Shown here piece after piece: positions 9,087 to 17,340 of a stretch of DNA of 64,000 nt (positions are counted from its first letter, which is position 1; each line of letters starts with the position of its first letter). The stretch spans positions 145,227-209,226 of the forward strand of contig JAJFIR010000042.1 in assembly GCA_021774795.1 (NCBI GenBank), read 5' to 3'. The stretch comes from Emcibacteraceae bacterium (lineage in GTDB: Bacteria > Pseudomonadota > Alphaproteobacteria > Sphingomonadales > Emcibacteraceae). The position numbers were made by a program, and so were the translations under genes. The notes beneath the pieces were generated by a model. The model worked only from the letters and a program-made list of their open reading frames with translations, was not told the DNA's origin and searched no databases.

Positions 9087-10406
9087 TTAATCTTGTTGTG
9101 CATATGCCCAATTTTTTGCCCGATGATAATTATGAACGGGAATCATCGCTTTATATATATTAACATCCACACCAAGTTTTGTATTGAATGTTAATTTAAT
9201 CATATCATTTTTAAGAAGGTTTTCAATTTCAGGTAAAACCTCCTGCGGAAAGATATAAACTTTGCCACTTGGTCTCTCCTTTGTGCCGACCTGCTCTCTA
9301 TATCGATCATGATTTTTACTTAAAAGAGCCGTAAAAGTTTTTTTGCCGGCAGAAGCGGTCATTAACGCAATATTTTCTTTCATATGCACTTCATTCGCCA
9401 TATTACTTCCAATTGGTGCTTCCACGGTTTTATAAGCGTTATATTCTTTTTCGTCAGCGGTATTTCTATATGAAATTTTAATATCACTTATTTCCTGTTC
9501 ACCGGAAAACACTATACCAAGTTCACCGTCTTGAGTAATAAATAACGTGCAATCCAGATCTTGCCATGTTCCGCCGCATCCCTGGTATGATAGCACCCAA
9601 TTTAAATTTTCGCCTCTCGGTCTATAGGCGGCCCAATTTGTAAAATCATTAGCCGGTCGCAAATACGGAAAACCGGTTTTTTGGGCATCCGCGCCTTCAA
9701 TAAATGCTCTAACGGTCTTTTCCAGATTATAATAATAAGTTGTTATTTCCCTATTATTTGCCGTCGCGGTTACAGACTCAATGCTTTCAATCGCTGCCGA
9801 TTTTATAGTTTTATCGTTCGTAAAAAACGTTTTCGCAGTTTTTTCCCCTGCTACTTTAACAATGGAATCGATAAAAGTGCCCCATGCTTCCTGTCCGGCT
9901 TGTTCAAGATAATTAACCTTTACCTCTTCATAAAAATCATCGATCAACTGCCATTCATCGTCTGTTTGAAAATTAAGAAGCAAAGCCATCGGAATCTTTT
10001 CTTCTTTTTTATCTGCGGCATCCAGTGTATGAATTTGACGCGAAAGAAGTATATGGTTGATCATTGAATCGTTGGCTTCCTGACGCGCTAAACCAATTAA
10101 CCCTTGAATTTCCGGAGCATGGCAATCGGTTCGTCTTGCGAAAATTCTTGCTTCTTTTTTAAACTTCTCGACTTTATCAAGTTTTCCTGAAAAATTGGTA
10201 TTCGCGAAAACGATCTGACCGTTAAGCACTTCCGCTTCTAAACGTGAAAGGATAGGACAGTGCTGATTTAATTCTTCAATAATCACCATCGCTTGATATT
10301 TTTGCAAAAGTTGTTCTTGTGTTTCCTGCTGCGCAAAAGCGGAGACAAAAGTTACGAGATAACAAATAAATAAAGCGAGTACTGTTTTCAAATTTCCGCC
10401 TTTCAT
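9087..10406 (-). CDS. Secreted protein of unknown function
   Basis: I do not recognise this 439-residue protein. It has a signal peptide (hydrophobic core LALFICYLVTFVSAFAQ). An N-terminal helical half holds Cys pairs (NQHCPIL, RRTDCHAPEIQ), and a C-terminal beta-rich half contains QGCGGTWQDLDCTLFI and ends with YAQQD. The second Cys pair probably forms a disulfide in the periplasm. The start is unclear: the ATG at 10406 lacks a ribosome-binding site, whereas a TTG at 10391 follows AAAGGCGG. It lies 25 bases upstream of the hydrolase gene in the same direction. Confidence 0.6.
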   Translation of the reverse strand: MKGGNLKTVLALFICYLVTFVSAFAQQETQEQLLQKYQAMVIIEELNQHCPILSRLEAEVLNGQIVFANTNFSGKLDKVEKFKKEARIFARRTDCHAPEIQGLIGLARQEANDSMINHILLSRQIHTLDAADKKEEKIPMALLLNFQTDDEWQLIDDFYEEVKVNYLEQAGQEAWGTFIDSIVKVAGEKTAKTFFTNDKTIKSAAIESIESVTATANNREITTYYYNLEKTVRAFIEGADAQKTGFPYLRPANDFTNWAAYRPRGENLNWVLSYQGCGGTWQDLDCTLFITQDGELGIVFSGEQEISDIKISYRNTADEKEYNAYKTVEAPIGSNMANEVHMKENIALMTASAGKKTFTALLSKNHDRYREQVGTKERPSGKVYIFPQEVLPEIENLLKNDMIKLTFNTKLGVDVNIYKAMIPVHNYHRAKNWAYAQQD

Positions 10407-10467
10407 TATTAAAAGTTTTTAAAATTTAGCGCGGCAATATATATTACAACAAATTGCGGCGAAATTA

Positions 10468-10890
10468 TTATTGTGATTTTCTTGAAAGTGAATTTAAAGC
10501 TTCATCAATCAGAAACAAATCCGTAAGCAACGCTCTAAGGTGAATTGATGCATTTAGGTTATCAATAATCTGAGACCCGATTGAAGGAAGTGACATCACC
10601 ATTTCAACAGCGGCTTTTGATTTTTCTGCATCAACTTTGAGTACATCTATAAAGTGTGAATATAGGTGATCATCCGATTGGATTACATCTTTGACTTCAT
10701 TCTCAAAATCTTCCGCGACCGTCTCTAATCCTTTGATCAGACCTTCAAGGAAACCTCTAATAGACGGACCATCACCACCGCTGGTATATTCAAAGTCTCT
10801 TCCTTGCGCAGCGTAAGCCAACATAAACTCATACCCTGATTCAATAGCATCAACTGTTGCGCGTAATTTTTCTTTATTCTGTTCGCTCAT
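10468..10890 (-). CDS. Small helical cytoplasmic protein, unknown function
   Basis: The frame is open from 10929, but the ATG at 10890 (MSEQNKEKL...) gives a normal soluble N-terminus and avoids a long overlap, so 140 residues are used. No signal peptide, no cysteines, mostly amphipathic helix, one Gly-rich turn (TSGGDGPSIRG). Not recognised. Its start lies 27 bases after the end of the cytochrome b gene, so the two are probably cotranscribed. The pairing suggests an accessory role to that membrane cytochrome or to the divergent molybdenum hydroxylase, but nothing in the protein proves this. Confidence 0.6.
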   Translation of the reverse strand: MSEQNKEKLRATVDAIESGYEFMLAYAAQGRDFEYTSGGDGPSIRGFLEGLIKGLETVAEDFENEVKDVIQSDDHLYSHFIDVLKVDAEKSKAAVEMVMSLPSIGSQIIDNLNASIHLRALLTDLFLIDEALNSLSRKSQ

Positions 10891-10916
10891 TACTTGAATT
10901 CTTTCTTGATATATTA

Positions 10917-11522
10917 TTATACGTCCCAACGATCGGGATCATGGTTATCATTAAATTCTTGTCTGGTGATCCACCCTTTAAACATGGACCTTAAAAAAGG
11001 TGCTTTTTCCGGTCGAAGTGAAAAATAGATATGCATCATTACTGAACTAACAAAAAGCAGCGTGGATATTCCGTGCAAAACATAAATAATGCCCCAAACC
11101 GCAGCACCGAAAATAAATGGATCACGTTCCCAAAACGGCGTATCAATTTTAAGAAGCATTAACCATCCGGTTGCCAAAGAAACTAGGCTAAAAAAAGTAA
11201 TGCCGTGATGCATCAATTTTTGCTCAAGTGAATATTTTCCGCCTTTATAATGACCTCCCGATGCGATAAATTCGCGGACATCTGAAATTGAAATCCACAT
11301 AGATTTAAGCTTCGTCGGGCTTAAAGACCGACCAATATGTATAAACACCGCAAGAGTAAGCGCAACGCCCGCAATCCAATGCGGCTCGACCCAATCAAAG
11401 TTAACGCCAAGTACCGGCAATATACCAGTCGCCAATAAAGTTAAAATACACGCCGCCATCAACCAATGGAAAATGCGGCTTATACTTGTATGGCGAATGA
11501 CGTGATCTTCATTTTCATTCAT
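10917..11522 (-). CDS. Di-haem cytochrome b (formate dehydrogenase gamma / b561-like)
   Basis: A 201-residue membrane protein with four hydrophobic segments. RIFHWLMA at residues 16-23 is typical of the FdnI/HyaC family. Candidate haem ligands are His19, His62, His150 and His164, spaced as in FdnI (one in helix 1, one in helix 2, two in helix 4). It would pass electrons from a periplasmic dehydrogenase to quinone. No formate dehydrogenase or hydrogenase is nearby. The divergent Tat-exported molybdenum hydroxylase, across 281 bases, is the obvious candidate donor; that pairing is inference. Confidence 0.82.
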   Translation of the reverse strand: MNENEDHVIRHTSISRIFHWLMAACILTLLATGILPVLGVNFDWVEPHWIAGVALTLAVFIHIGRSLSPTKLKSMWISISDVREFIASGGHYKGGKYSLEQKLMHHGITFFSLVSLATGWLMLLKIDTPFWERDPFIFGAAVWGIIYVLHGISTLLFVSSVMMHIYFSLRPEKAPFLRSMFKGWITRQEFNDNHDPDRWDV

Positions 11523-11803
11523 ATTATTTAATCCACTATTCCTAGTGCCTTTTTTACATTCCCTCTATTTTGTGTCTAGACTCTGCTGACATCAACTTAT
11601 ATAGTTACCTTACCTCATAACGGGAGGCAAAAAATATCTCAAGGAAAATTAGAAAAATATTATAGAGATATGAAAAATCAGTTTTTGATGTCCATCGAAT
11701 AACCAAAATTGGGATGGAAAAATAAAGATGTACTTTTTATGTCTGTATAATATGTTATGATATAATATATGGGATTACTTTTAAAGTGGAGGAGCACTAT
11801 TTA
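11523..11803. promoter_or_regulatory. Divergent control region between cytochrome b and the molybdenum hydroxylase
   Basis: A 281-base AT-rich gap between divergent starts with no credible gene. Two TATAAT hexamers occur at 11746-11751 and 11761-11766, suitable -10 elements for the hydroxylase operon, though I see no strong -35. GGAGGAG at 11788-11794 is the ribosome-binding site of the first subunit. No riboswitch fold or clear operator was recognised. Confidence 0.4.
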
Positions 11804-12451
11804 ATGCAGAAAAAATTCAGTTCAGATCGTTACGATCCTCTGGGCAGCGATAGAGATGCGCTATCAAGACGTCATTTTATTAAAGGCGTTATCGCCGCAG
11901 GTACGGTTGCTGGCGCAGCTGGTCTAATGACTAGTTGCTCAGACGGTTCAGATAATTCAGAGGGAGCACCCGCAGCAGGTTCTGTAGAAAGGCTCGTTTC
12001 GATTAATGTTAATGGCAATGTTCGTCGTGTCGATGTAATGCCAAACGAGACACTCGCACAAACGCTACGTAACAAACTCAGCTTAACTGGAACTAAACTC
12101 GGTTGTGACCGTGGTTCTTGTGGTGCTTGTACAGTTATGATCGACGGCGTTACTCAAAATAGTTGCTCTGTTCTTACTCACACGGTTCGCGATGCAAGTG
12201 TTGTTACGGTAGAAGGTGTTGGTGGCGCAAATGGTGAAATTCATCCTGTACAACAAGCGATGATTGAAGAACTTGCTCCGCAATGTGGATACTGTACGCC
12301 GGGCCAAGTGGTTTCAGGTGTTGCTTTACTTCAAAGAAATCCAAACCCAACACGCGAAGAAGTCAGGCAAGCGCTTGCCGGAAACTTGTGTCGCTGTGGT
12401 GCTTATAATAACTATGTAAACGCCATAGTTAAAGCAGCGGGGAGCGCATAA
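11804..12451 (+). CDS. Tat-exported 2x[2Fe-2S] subunit of a molybdenum hydroxylase
   Basis: The start is the ATG at 11804, 9 bases after GGAGGAG; the earlier GTG at 11786 lies inside that ribosome-binding site. The 215-residue protein begins with SRRHFIK at 21-27, a canonical Tat motif, then a hydrophobic stretch ending LMTSC, which could be a lipobox. The plant-type [2Fe-2S] cluster is bound by Cys101, Cys106, Cys109 and Cys121, the second by Cys161, Cys164, Cys196 and Cys198. This is the small subunit of the xanthine dehydrogenase/aldehyde oxidoreductase family. Only this subunit has a Tat signal, so the folded complex is presumably exported by hitch-hiking. Confidence 0.93.
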   Translation: MQKKFSSDRYDPLGSDRDALSRRHFIKGVIAAGTVAGAAGLMTSCSDGSDNSEGAPAAGSVERLVSINVNGNVRRVDVMPNETLAQTLRNKLSLTGTKLGCDRGSCGACTVMIDGVTQNSCSVLTHTVRDASVVTVEGVGGANGEIHPVQQAMIEELAPQCGYCTPGQVVSGVALLQRNPNPTREEVRQALAGNLCRCGAYNNYVNAIVKAAGSA

Positions 12452-12453
12452 CA

Positions 12454-14853
12454 ATGGCATTTAACTTAATTGGTAAAGACTTTACCCCACACGACGTTCG
12501 TCCGAAAGTATTGGGAACCGGTAAATATACCGAAGATTTCCGTAAAGAAGGCATGTGCTACATGAAAATGTTGCTTTGCCCTATGCCGAGCGCAAACGTA
12601 ACCAGCTTTGATGCCTCAGAAGCATTAGCGATGCCAGGTGTGCTTGGTATTCTAACGGCAGATGATGTGCCGGCAGTAGAAGAACCCAGCTATCCCATGC
12701 TAACGAATAAACCTCGTCAGCTTGGTATGCCTATCGCCGCTATAGCTGCTGAAACGGAATCAATTGCTGCTGACGCTCTCGAAAAAATCAAAGTTGCCTA
12801 TGAGCCACAACCATTTGTTCTTGATCCATTAGAGAGTTTATATCCCGGTGGTACAAATGCTCTTGAAAGCGGTAACGTAACAGGTGGTGGTGAAGGTCCA
12901 ATTCACACTGTGAAATGGACAGCCCGCGATTTCGCCGAAGCTGGTGATGAAAAATTGCCAATGGGTGCCGCTCCTGTTGAATGGAATGTTGGTGATGTTG
13001 AAACGGCTTTTGCGGAAGCCGCACTTATCATTGATGAACCATTTGTAACAGCAAGTTCCACCCACCAAGCGATGGAGCCAAGAAGCGTTCTTTCATATTG
13101 GGAAAACGGCAAATGCTATATCCACGGCTCGTCACAAAGTCAATCTTGGATGATGCCTGGCCTCGCTCGGATGATGGATGTATCTTTGGATAACCTTGTT
13201 TATATTGCTGAATATTGTGGCGGTGGCTTTGGTGCTAAAGCATCGCCATATGCTGTGCAAGGTATGACCGCCTTTATGGCTAAAAAAATCAATCGCCCAG
13301 TTATGCTTCGCGTTACACGCGCCGAGGAATATCACCTTGGTGGCACTAGGCCTGGTTTCCAGGGTCAGATCAAAATGGGTTTTGACCAAACAGGTAAGAT
13401 GACTGCTGCTGATCTTTATATTGTTCAATCCGGTGGTCCGAACCGCGGCTCCGGTGACTATTCCGCCGCAGCTGGTGCAGTTGCTTTGGTCTATACACCA
13501 ACTAACATGCGCTTCCGTGGCGCGGCAGTTGTAACAAACAAGCCGTGGCACGTGTCACAGCGTGGTCCGGGACAAAATCAAATTGCCTGTATTATTGAGC
13601 CACTTCTTGACCGTGCAGCCAAAGAGCTTGGTATAGACCGTATTGCTATTCGTGACCTTAACGCGCCAGATGCAGACGTTATATTTACTGACCGTGAAAG
13701 TACCGTGACAAGTATGTATCTTAAAGATGCCTTTCAAATGGGTTCTGAGCTTTTTAATTGGGAAGAAAAGAAAAAACTTAGCGGACAACGCAACGGTACC
13801 AAAGTTATTGGTGTTGGCGTTGGCTCTGCCTATCATTCAGCCGGTTCTAACGGCTTTGATGGTTTAATCTCTATTCGCCCGGACGGAAAGCTTTATGTTC
13901 ACTCTGGTGTTGGGAACCTCGGTACATACTCATATGCCGGAACGTCCCGTGCCGCGGCTGAAGTTCTCGGTTGTTCATGGGAGAATACAGTCGTTCTTAA
14001 CGGTGATAGCCGTCATGGCCTGCCCTGGACGCTTGCGCAGTTTGGTAGCAACTCAACCTTTACCAATACAAGAACAAATTATGCCGCTGGCAATAAAGCA
14101 AAAGAAATGCTTCAAAATCTTGCCGCGCAAGAATTTGGTGGCGCAGCTGAGGATTATGATGTTGCGGACGAGAAAGTTTTCGCCAAAGCGGATAGTGCAA
14201 AAGCAATGACCTTTGCAGAAGCCGCTCAAAAAGCAATTGAGCTTGGCGGTGAATGGGACGGCCATGAATATCCGGACAATCTTAACGACGTAACCAAGGC
14301 AGCAATGTCAACCGTTCAAGGCGTAGGTCTTGTAGCAGCCGCAAAAGACGAAATGCCAAAGGAAGGTAGCGTTCCCGGCATGGCGACTGGATACTGCATG
14401 ATTGAACTTGATACTGAAACTGGTAAGTTTGAAATTCTTGAATATCATTCTGTAGCCGATTGCGGAACTGTTATGCATCCAAAAGGTCTGGAACAACAGC
14501 TTCGCGGCGGTGCGGTAATGGGTATTGGTGAAGCGGTTCTTGACCGCATGGTTTATGATCCTCAAAATGGTCTTTGTGCCACGGTTGGTCTATATCAAAC
14601 CAAACCACCTACCATCCTGGATGTTCCTAGTCTTATGGAAATGAGTGCGGTAAATAAACCGGACCCACAAAACCCATTCGGCGTTAAGGGTGTCGGTGAA
14701 CCAGCCATGGGCTGTGCCGCTTCAGCACTTCTTTCTGCGATAAGTGACGCAACCGGTACATATTTCAACCGTACACCGGTTGATCCAGATATGATCATCA
14801 ACGCGCTTGCGGGACAGCCGCAATCGTTTAAACCATTACAAGTAAACGTATAA
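12454..14853 (+). CDS. Molybdopterin-binding subunit, xanthine dehydrogenase family
   Basis: A 799-residue large subunit, two bases after the Fe-S subunit. Residues 20-130 match the hammerhead domain (VLGTGKYTEDF). GGGFGAK at 256-262 is the Mo-cofactor glycine loop, and Glu749 in GVKGVGEPAMG is the expected catalytic base. The family hydroxylates aldehydes, purines or aromatic heterocycles with water-derived oxygen; substrate cannot be read from sequence. It is nearer to periplasmic PaoC-like aldehyde oxidoreductases than to cytosolic XdhB. It has no signal of its own and would cross the membrane with the Tat-tagged partner. Gene order is Fe-S, Mo, FAD, unlike paoABC. Confidence 0.93.
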   Translation: MAFNLIGKDFTPHDVRPKVLGTGKYTEDFRKEGMCYMKMLLCPMPSANVTSFDASEALAMPGVLGILTADDVPAVEEPSYPMLTNKPRQLGMPIAAIAAETESIAADALEKIKVAYEPQPFVLDPLESLYPGGTNALESGNVTGGGEGPIHTVKWTARDFAEAGDEKLPMGAAPVEWNVGDVETAFAEAALIIDEPFVTASSTHQAMEPRSVLSYWENGKCYIHGSSQSQSWMMPGLARMMDVSLDNLVYIAEYCGGGFGAKASPYAVQGMTAFMAKKINRPVMLRVTRAEEYHLGGTRPGFQGQIKMGFDQTGKMTAADLYIVQSGGPNRGSGDYSAAAGAVALVYTPTNMRFRGAAVVTNKPWHVSQRGPGQNQIACIIEPLLDRAAKELGIDRIAIRDLNAPDADVIFTDRESTVTSMYLKDAFQMGSELFNWEEKKKLSGQRNGTKVIGVGVGSAYHSAGSNGFDGLISIRPDGKLYVHSGVGNLGTYSYAGTSRAAAEVLGCSWENTVVLNGDSRHGLPWTLAQFGSNSTFTNTRTNYAAGNKAKEMLQNLAAQEFGGAAEDYDVADEKVFAKADSAKAMTFAEAAQKAIELGGEWDGHEYPDNLNDVTKAAMSTVQGVGLVAAAKDEMPKEGSVPGMATGYCMIELDTETGKFEILEYHSVADCGTVMHPKGLEQQLRGGAVMGIGEAVLDRMVYDPQNGLCATVGLYQTKPPTILDVPSLMEMSAVNKPDPQNPFGVKGVGEPAMGCAASALLSAISDATGTYFNRTPVDPDMIINALAGQPQSFKPLQVNV

Positions 14854-14868
14854 TAGGAAGGTAAGAAT

Positions 14869-15855
14869 ATGACTAAAGATATGATGCCGAGCTTTAATCT
14901 GTTTCAACCCGCTGACGTTGAGAGTGCTGTGAGCCTTCTTAGTGATGCAGGTGAAAATGGATGGGCAATGGCTGGAGGCCAGGATAGCTTAGATTGGTTC
15001 AAAGACAGAATCAAACGACCAACAACGGTTGTAGACCTTAGTGGGATTACTTCGTTAGTTGGCATTAGCGAAACCACTGATGGCGTTGAAATTGGTGCGC
15101 TAACCACGCTAACTGATGTTGAGAACAATCCTATTATAAAAGAAAAATATGGTCTTCTTTCAATGGCAGCTAGCCGTGTAGCGAGCCCGCAAATCAGAAA
15201 CAAAGGCACTCTTGGTGGCAACATCAGTCAGGATGCCCGTTGCTGGTATTATCGTAGCGGTTTAGATTGTTACCGCGCTGGCGGCAATACATGTTACGCC
15301 GATACACCAGAAGGTATGAATAGAGAACATTGCCTTTTTGGTGCTTCAAGATGTGTTGCTGTTACCCCATCTGACACTGCGGTAGCTATTGTTTCACTGG
15401 AAGCAAGTATGGTTATACAGGGTCCGAATGGCGAGAGAGTTGTTGCAGCTGAAGATTACTTCATTGGCCCGGCGATCGATATTACTCACATGACGGCATT
15501 AAAACCGGGCGAAGTCTTGACCGCCATACGCATTCCGGCGAAATGGGCTGGTGCTAAATTTTATTTTGAAAAAGTAGCCGACCGTAACACATGGGATTTC
15601 CCGCTAGTCAACATTGCATCGGCGATACAAATGTCCGGCGATACAATCGAGGATATTCGCCTTACTTGCGGTGCTGTTGAGTGTGTTCCAAAGCGACTTA
15701 ATGTTGTCGAGGATATTGTTCGCGGTAGTGCGGCAAACGAAGAAACAGCTGAATTAGGTGCTGGCGCGGCGTCACGTGGTGCATCTCCACTTAATTATAA
15801 CCATTTCAAAATTCCTCTTATGGAAAATCTCGTTAAAAGAGCGATTAGAGGTTAA
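14869..15855 (+). CDS. FAD-binding subunit with probable extra [4Fe-4S] loop
   Basis: A 328-residue medium subunit of the CoxM/PaoB type. AGGQD at 35-39 and GTLGGNI at 113-119 are the FAD-binding loops. An insertion holds Cys125, Cys134, Cys142, Cys155 and Cys162 before VAVTPSDTA. PaoB and 4-hydroxybenzoyl-CoA reductase carry a [4Fe-4S] cluster in this loop, so a similar cluster is likely here. A ribosome-binding site (AGGAAGG) precedes the ATG. The stop codon overlaps the start of a 50-residue membrane protein (TAATG), indicating translational coupling. Confidence 0.9.
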   Translation: MTKDMMPSFNLFQPADVESAVSLLSDAGENGWAMAGGQDSLDWFKDRIKRPTTVVDLSGITSLVGISETTDGVEIGALTTLTDVENNPIIKEKYGLLSMAASRVASPQIRNKGTLGGNISQDARCWYYRSGLDCYRAGGNTCYADTPEGMNREHCLFGASRCVAVTPSDTAVAIVSLEASMVIQGPNGERVVAAEDYFIGPAIDITHMTALKPGEVLTAIRIPAKWAGAKFYFEKVADRNTWDFPLVNIASAIQMSGDTIEDIRLTCGAVECVPKRLNVVEDIVRGSAANEETAELGAGAASRGASPLNYNHFKIPLMENLVKRAIRG

Positions 15856-16007
15856 TGGAAATTCTTCGTTACAGCAGGGATATGTATGGCCAGGAAGTAT
15901 TGGTGGGGGTCTCGTGGGACCTTCTGCCTTTCTTTGCCGGGGCGGCCCTGATTGTGATTGTAGGCCACTTAACATTTCGTCTGATCGTTGACGCGAAACA
16001 AAAATAG
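15855..16007 (+). CDS. 50-residue single-helix membrane protein of the hydroxylase operon
   Basis: An ATG at 15855 shares its A with the stop of the FAD subunit (TAATG) and opens a 50-codon frame ending at TAG 16007, just before a strong terminator. Residues 1-20 are polar with aromatic residues (LRYSRDMYGQE). Residues 23-41 (LLPFFAGAALIVIVGHLTF) form one transmembrane helix with a His near the exit. The tail RLIVDAKQK is basic, so the C-terminus should face the cytoplasm. I know of no named family. Likely a membrane tether or a cytochrome-docking helix for the exported enzyme. Too short for usual gene callers. Confidence 0.7.
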   Translation: MEILRYSRDMYGQEVLVGVSWDLLPFFAGAALIVIVGHLTFRLIVDAKQK

Positions 16008-16030
16008 TGATTTTTATATCACGCATTAAA

Positions 16031-16058
16031 AGCCCCCTAATTTTAGGGGGCTTTTTTA
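16031..16058 (+). terminator. Rho-independent terminator of the molybdenum hydroxylase operon
   Basis: AGCCCCCTAA at 16031-16040 pairs with TTAGGGGGCT at 16043-16052, followed by a run of T. The stem is GC-rich and follows the 50-residue ORF by 23 bases, which supports that ORF being the last gene of the operon. Confidence 0.9.
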
Positions 16059-16112
16059 CGATTACGCACAACTCAATTGCAATCATATAAATGATTAGAT
16101 AACATCGCATCT

Positions 16113-17261
16113 ATGATACCATATGGAAAACAAGATATTAACCAGGAAGACATTGATGCCGTCATCGATGTGCTACGATCGGATTTTATCACGCAAGGTC
16201 CAAAAATACCTGCTTTTGAGAAGTCATTATCGGATTATACGGGGGCAAAATATGCATGTGCTGTCAACAGTGGAACATCCGCCCTTCATATAGCCTGCCA
16301 CGCTCTAGGGGTAAGTAAGGGTGATTTGGTCTGGACGTCCCCGGTTACATTCGTTGCATCTTCAAACTGCGCACTTTATTGTGGCGGTGATGTCGATTTT
16401 GTTGATATTGATAAGACAACATATAATATTTCAGTCGCGGCGCTTGAAGAAAAGTTAATTAAAGCAAAACAAGAAAACAAACTGCCCAAAGTTGTCATAC
16501 CGGTTCATTTATGTGGGCAATCTTGTGATATGGAAGCTATCGCAAAGCTTGCAAAAGAATATAATTTCAGAGTGATCGAGGATGCCTCCCATGCTGTAGG
16601 GGGCAAATATCAAAATGAACCCATTGGGAACTGTAGATATTCGGACATTACCGTATTCAGCTTTCATCCAGTTAAAATCATTACCACTGCGGAAGGTGGT
16701 ATGACTATGACGAATAATGAAAAACTAGCTGAAAAATTAAATTTGGCCCGCAGTCACGGTATCACACGTGATGAAAGTCTTATGACCGAAACAAGTCATG
16801 GACCTTGGTATTATCAGCAAATTGATTTAGGTTTCAATTACCGCCTCACCGATATTCAGGCAGCACTGGGTATCAAGCAGATGAAGCGTATCGACGAATT
16901 TGTCAAAATTCGCAACAGCTTGGCAAATCGATATGATGACCTTCTCAAGGATTTACCTATACGGACACCACTACAACCATCTTACTGTTATTCAGCACGT
17001 CATTTATATGTTATCCGGCTTAAAGATCAAAATAACCATAAAGCCATATTTGAAAAAATGCGCGATATGGGAATTGGCGTAAATCTTCATTATATTCCTG
17101 TCCACTTGCAACCTTATTATCAAGGTTTGGGTCATAAAATGGGTGATTACCCCGTAGCAGAAGAATATTATACATCGGCCATAAGCCTTCCTCTATACAC
17201 CCTATTAACACACGCTCAACAAGACGAAGTTGTTGCTGCATTAAAATCTGCTCTCGCTTAA
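16113..17261 (+). CDS. pseC: UDP-4-amino-4,6-dideoxy-N-acetyl-beta-L-altrosamine transaminase
   Basis: A 382-residue DegT/DnrJ/EryC1 aminotransferase. The opening IPYGKQDINQEDIDAVIDV and the overall length match PseC, the PLP enzyme making the 4-amino sugar precursor of pseudaminic acid. VNSGTSALH at 51-59 binds PLP phosphate, EDASHA at 156-161 is the PLP-stacking region and Lys188 (FHPVKI) forms the Schiff base. No other pse gene is in the window, so either the pathway is split or this enzyme serves another nucleotide sugar. No clear ribosome-binding site is visible before the ATG. Confidence 0.85.
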   Translation: MIPYGKQDINQEDIDAVIDVLRSDFITQGPKIPAFEKSLSDYTGAKYACAVNSGTSALHIACHALGVSKGDLVWTSPVTFVASSNCALYCGGDVDFVDIDKTTYNISVAALEEKLIKAKQENKLPKVVIPVHLCGQSCDMEAIAKLAKEYNFRVIEDASHAVGGKYQNEPIGNCRYSDITVFSFHPVKIITTAEGGMTMTNNEKLAEKLNLARSHGITRDESLMTETSHGPWYYQQIDLGFNYRLTDIQAALGIKQMKRIDEFVKIRNSLANRYDDLLKDLPIRTPLQPSYCYSARHLYVIRLKDQNNHKAIFEKMRDMGIGVNLHYIPVHLQPYYQGLGHKMGDYPVAEEYYTSAISLPLYTLLTHAQQDEVVAALKSALA

Positions 17262-17340
17262 TTACCTGTTAATTTTTCCTATACAAATCAGCTGATTTAA
17301 GGCACTTTATTAAATTAAAAAATTAATAAGGGGAACAAAA

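Noticed and set aside
13132..13551. Antisense ORFs of 60-140 residues inside the molybdopterin subunit gene
   Set aside because: They have no ribosome-binding site or recognisable domain and lie opposite a clearly coding, family-matched frame.
15772..16110. 112-residue reverse ORF across the end of the FAD subunit
   Set aside because: It crosses the strong terminator hairpin at 16031-16058 and is composed of shadow residues; the forward 50-residue ORF is better supported.
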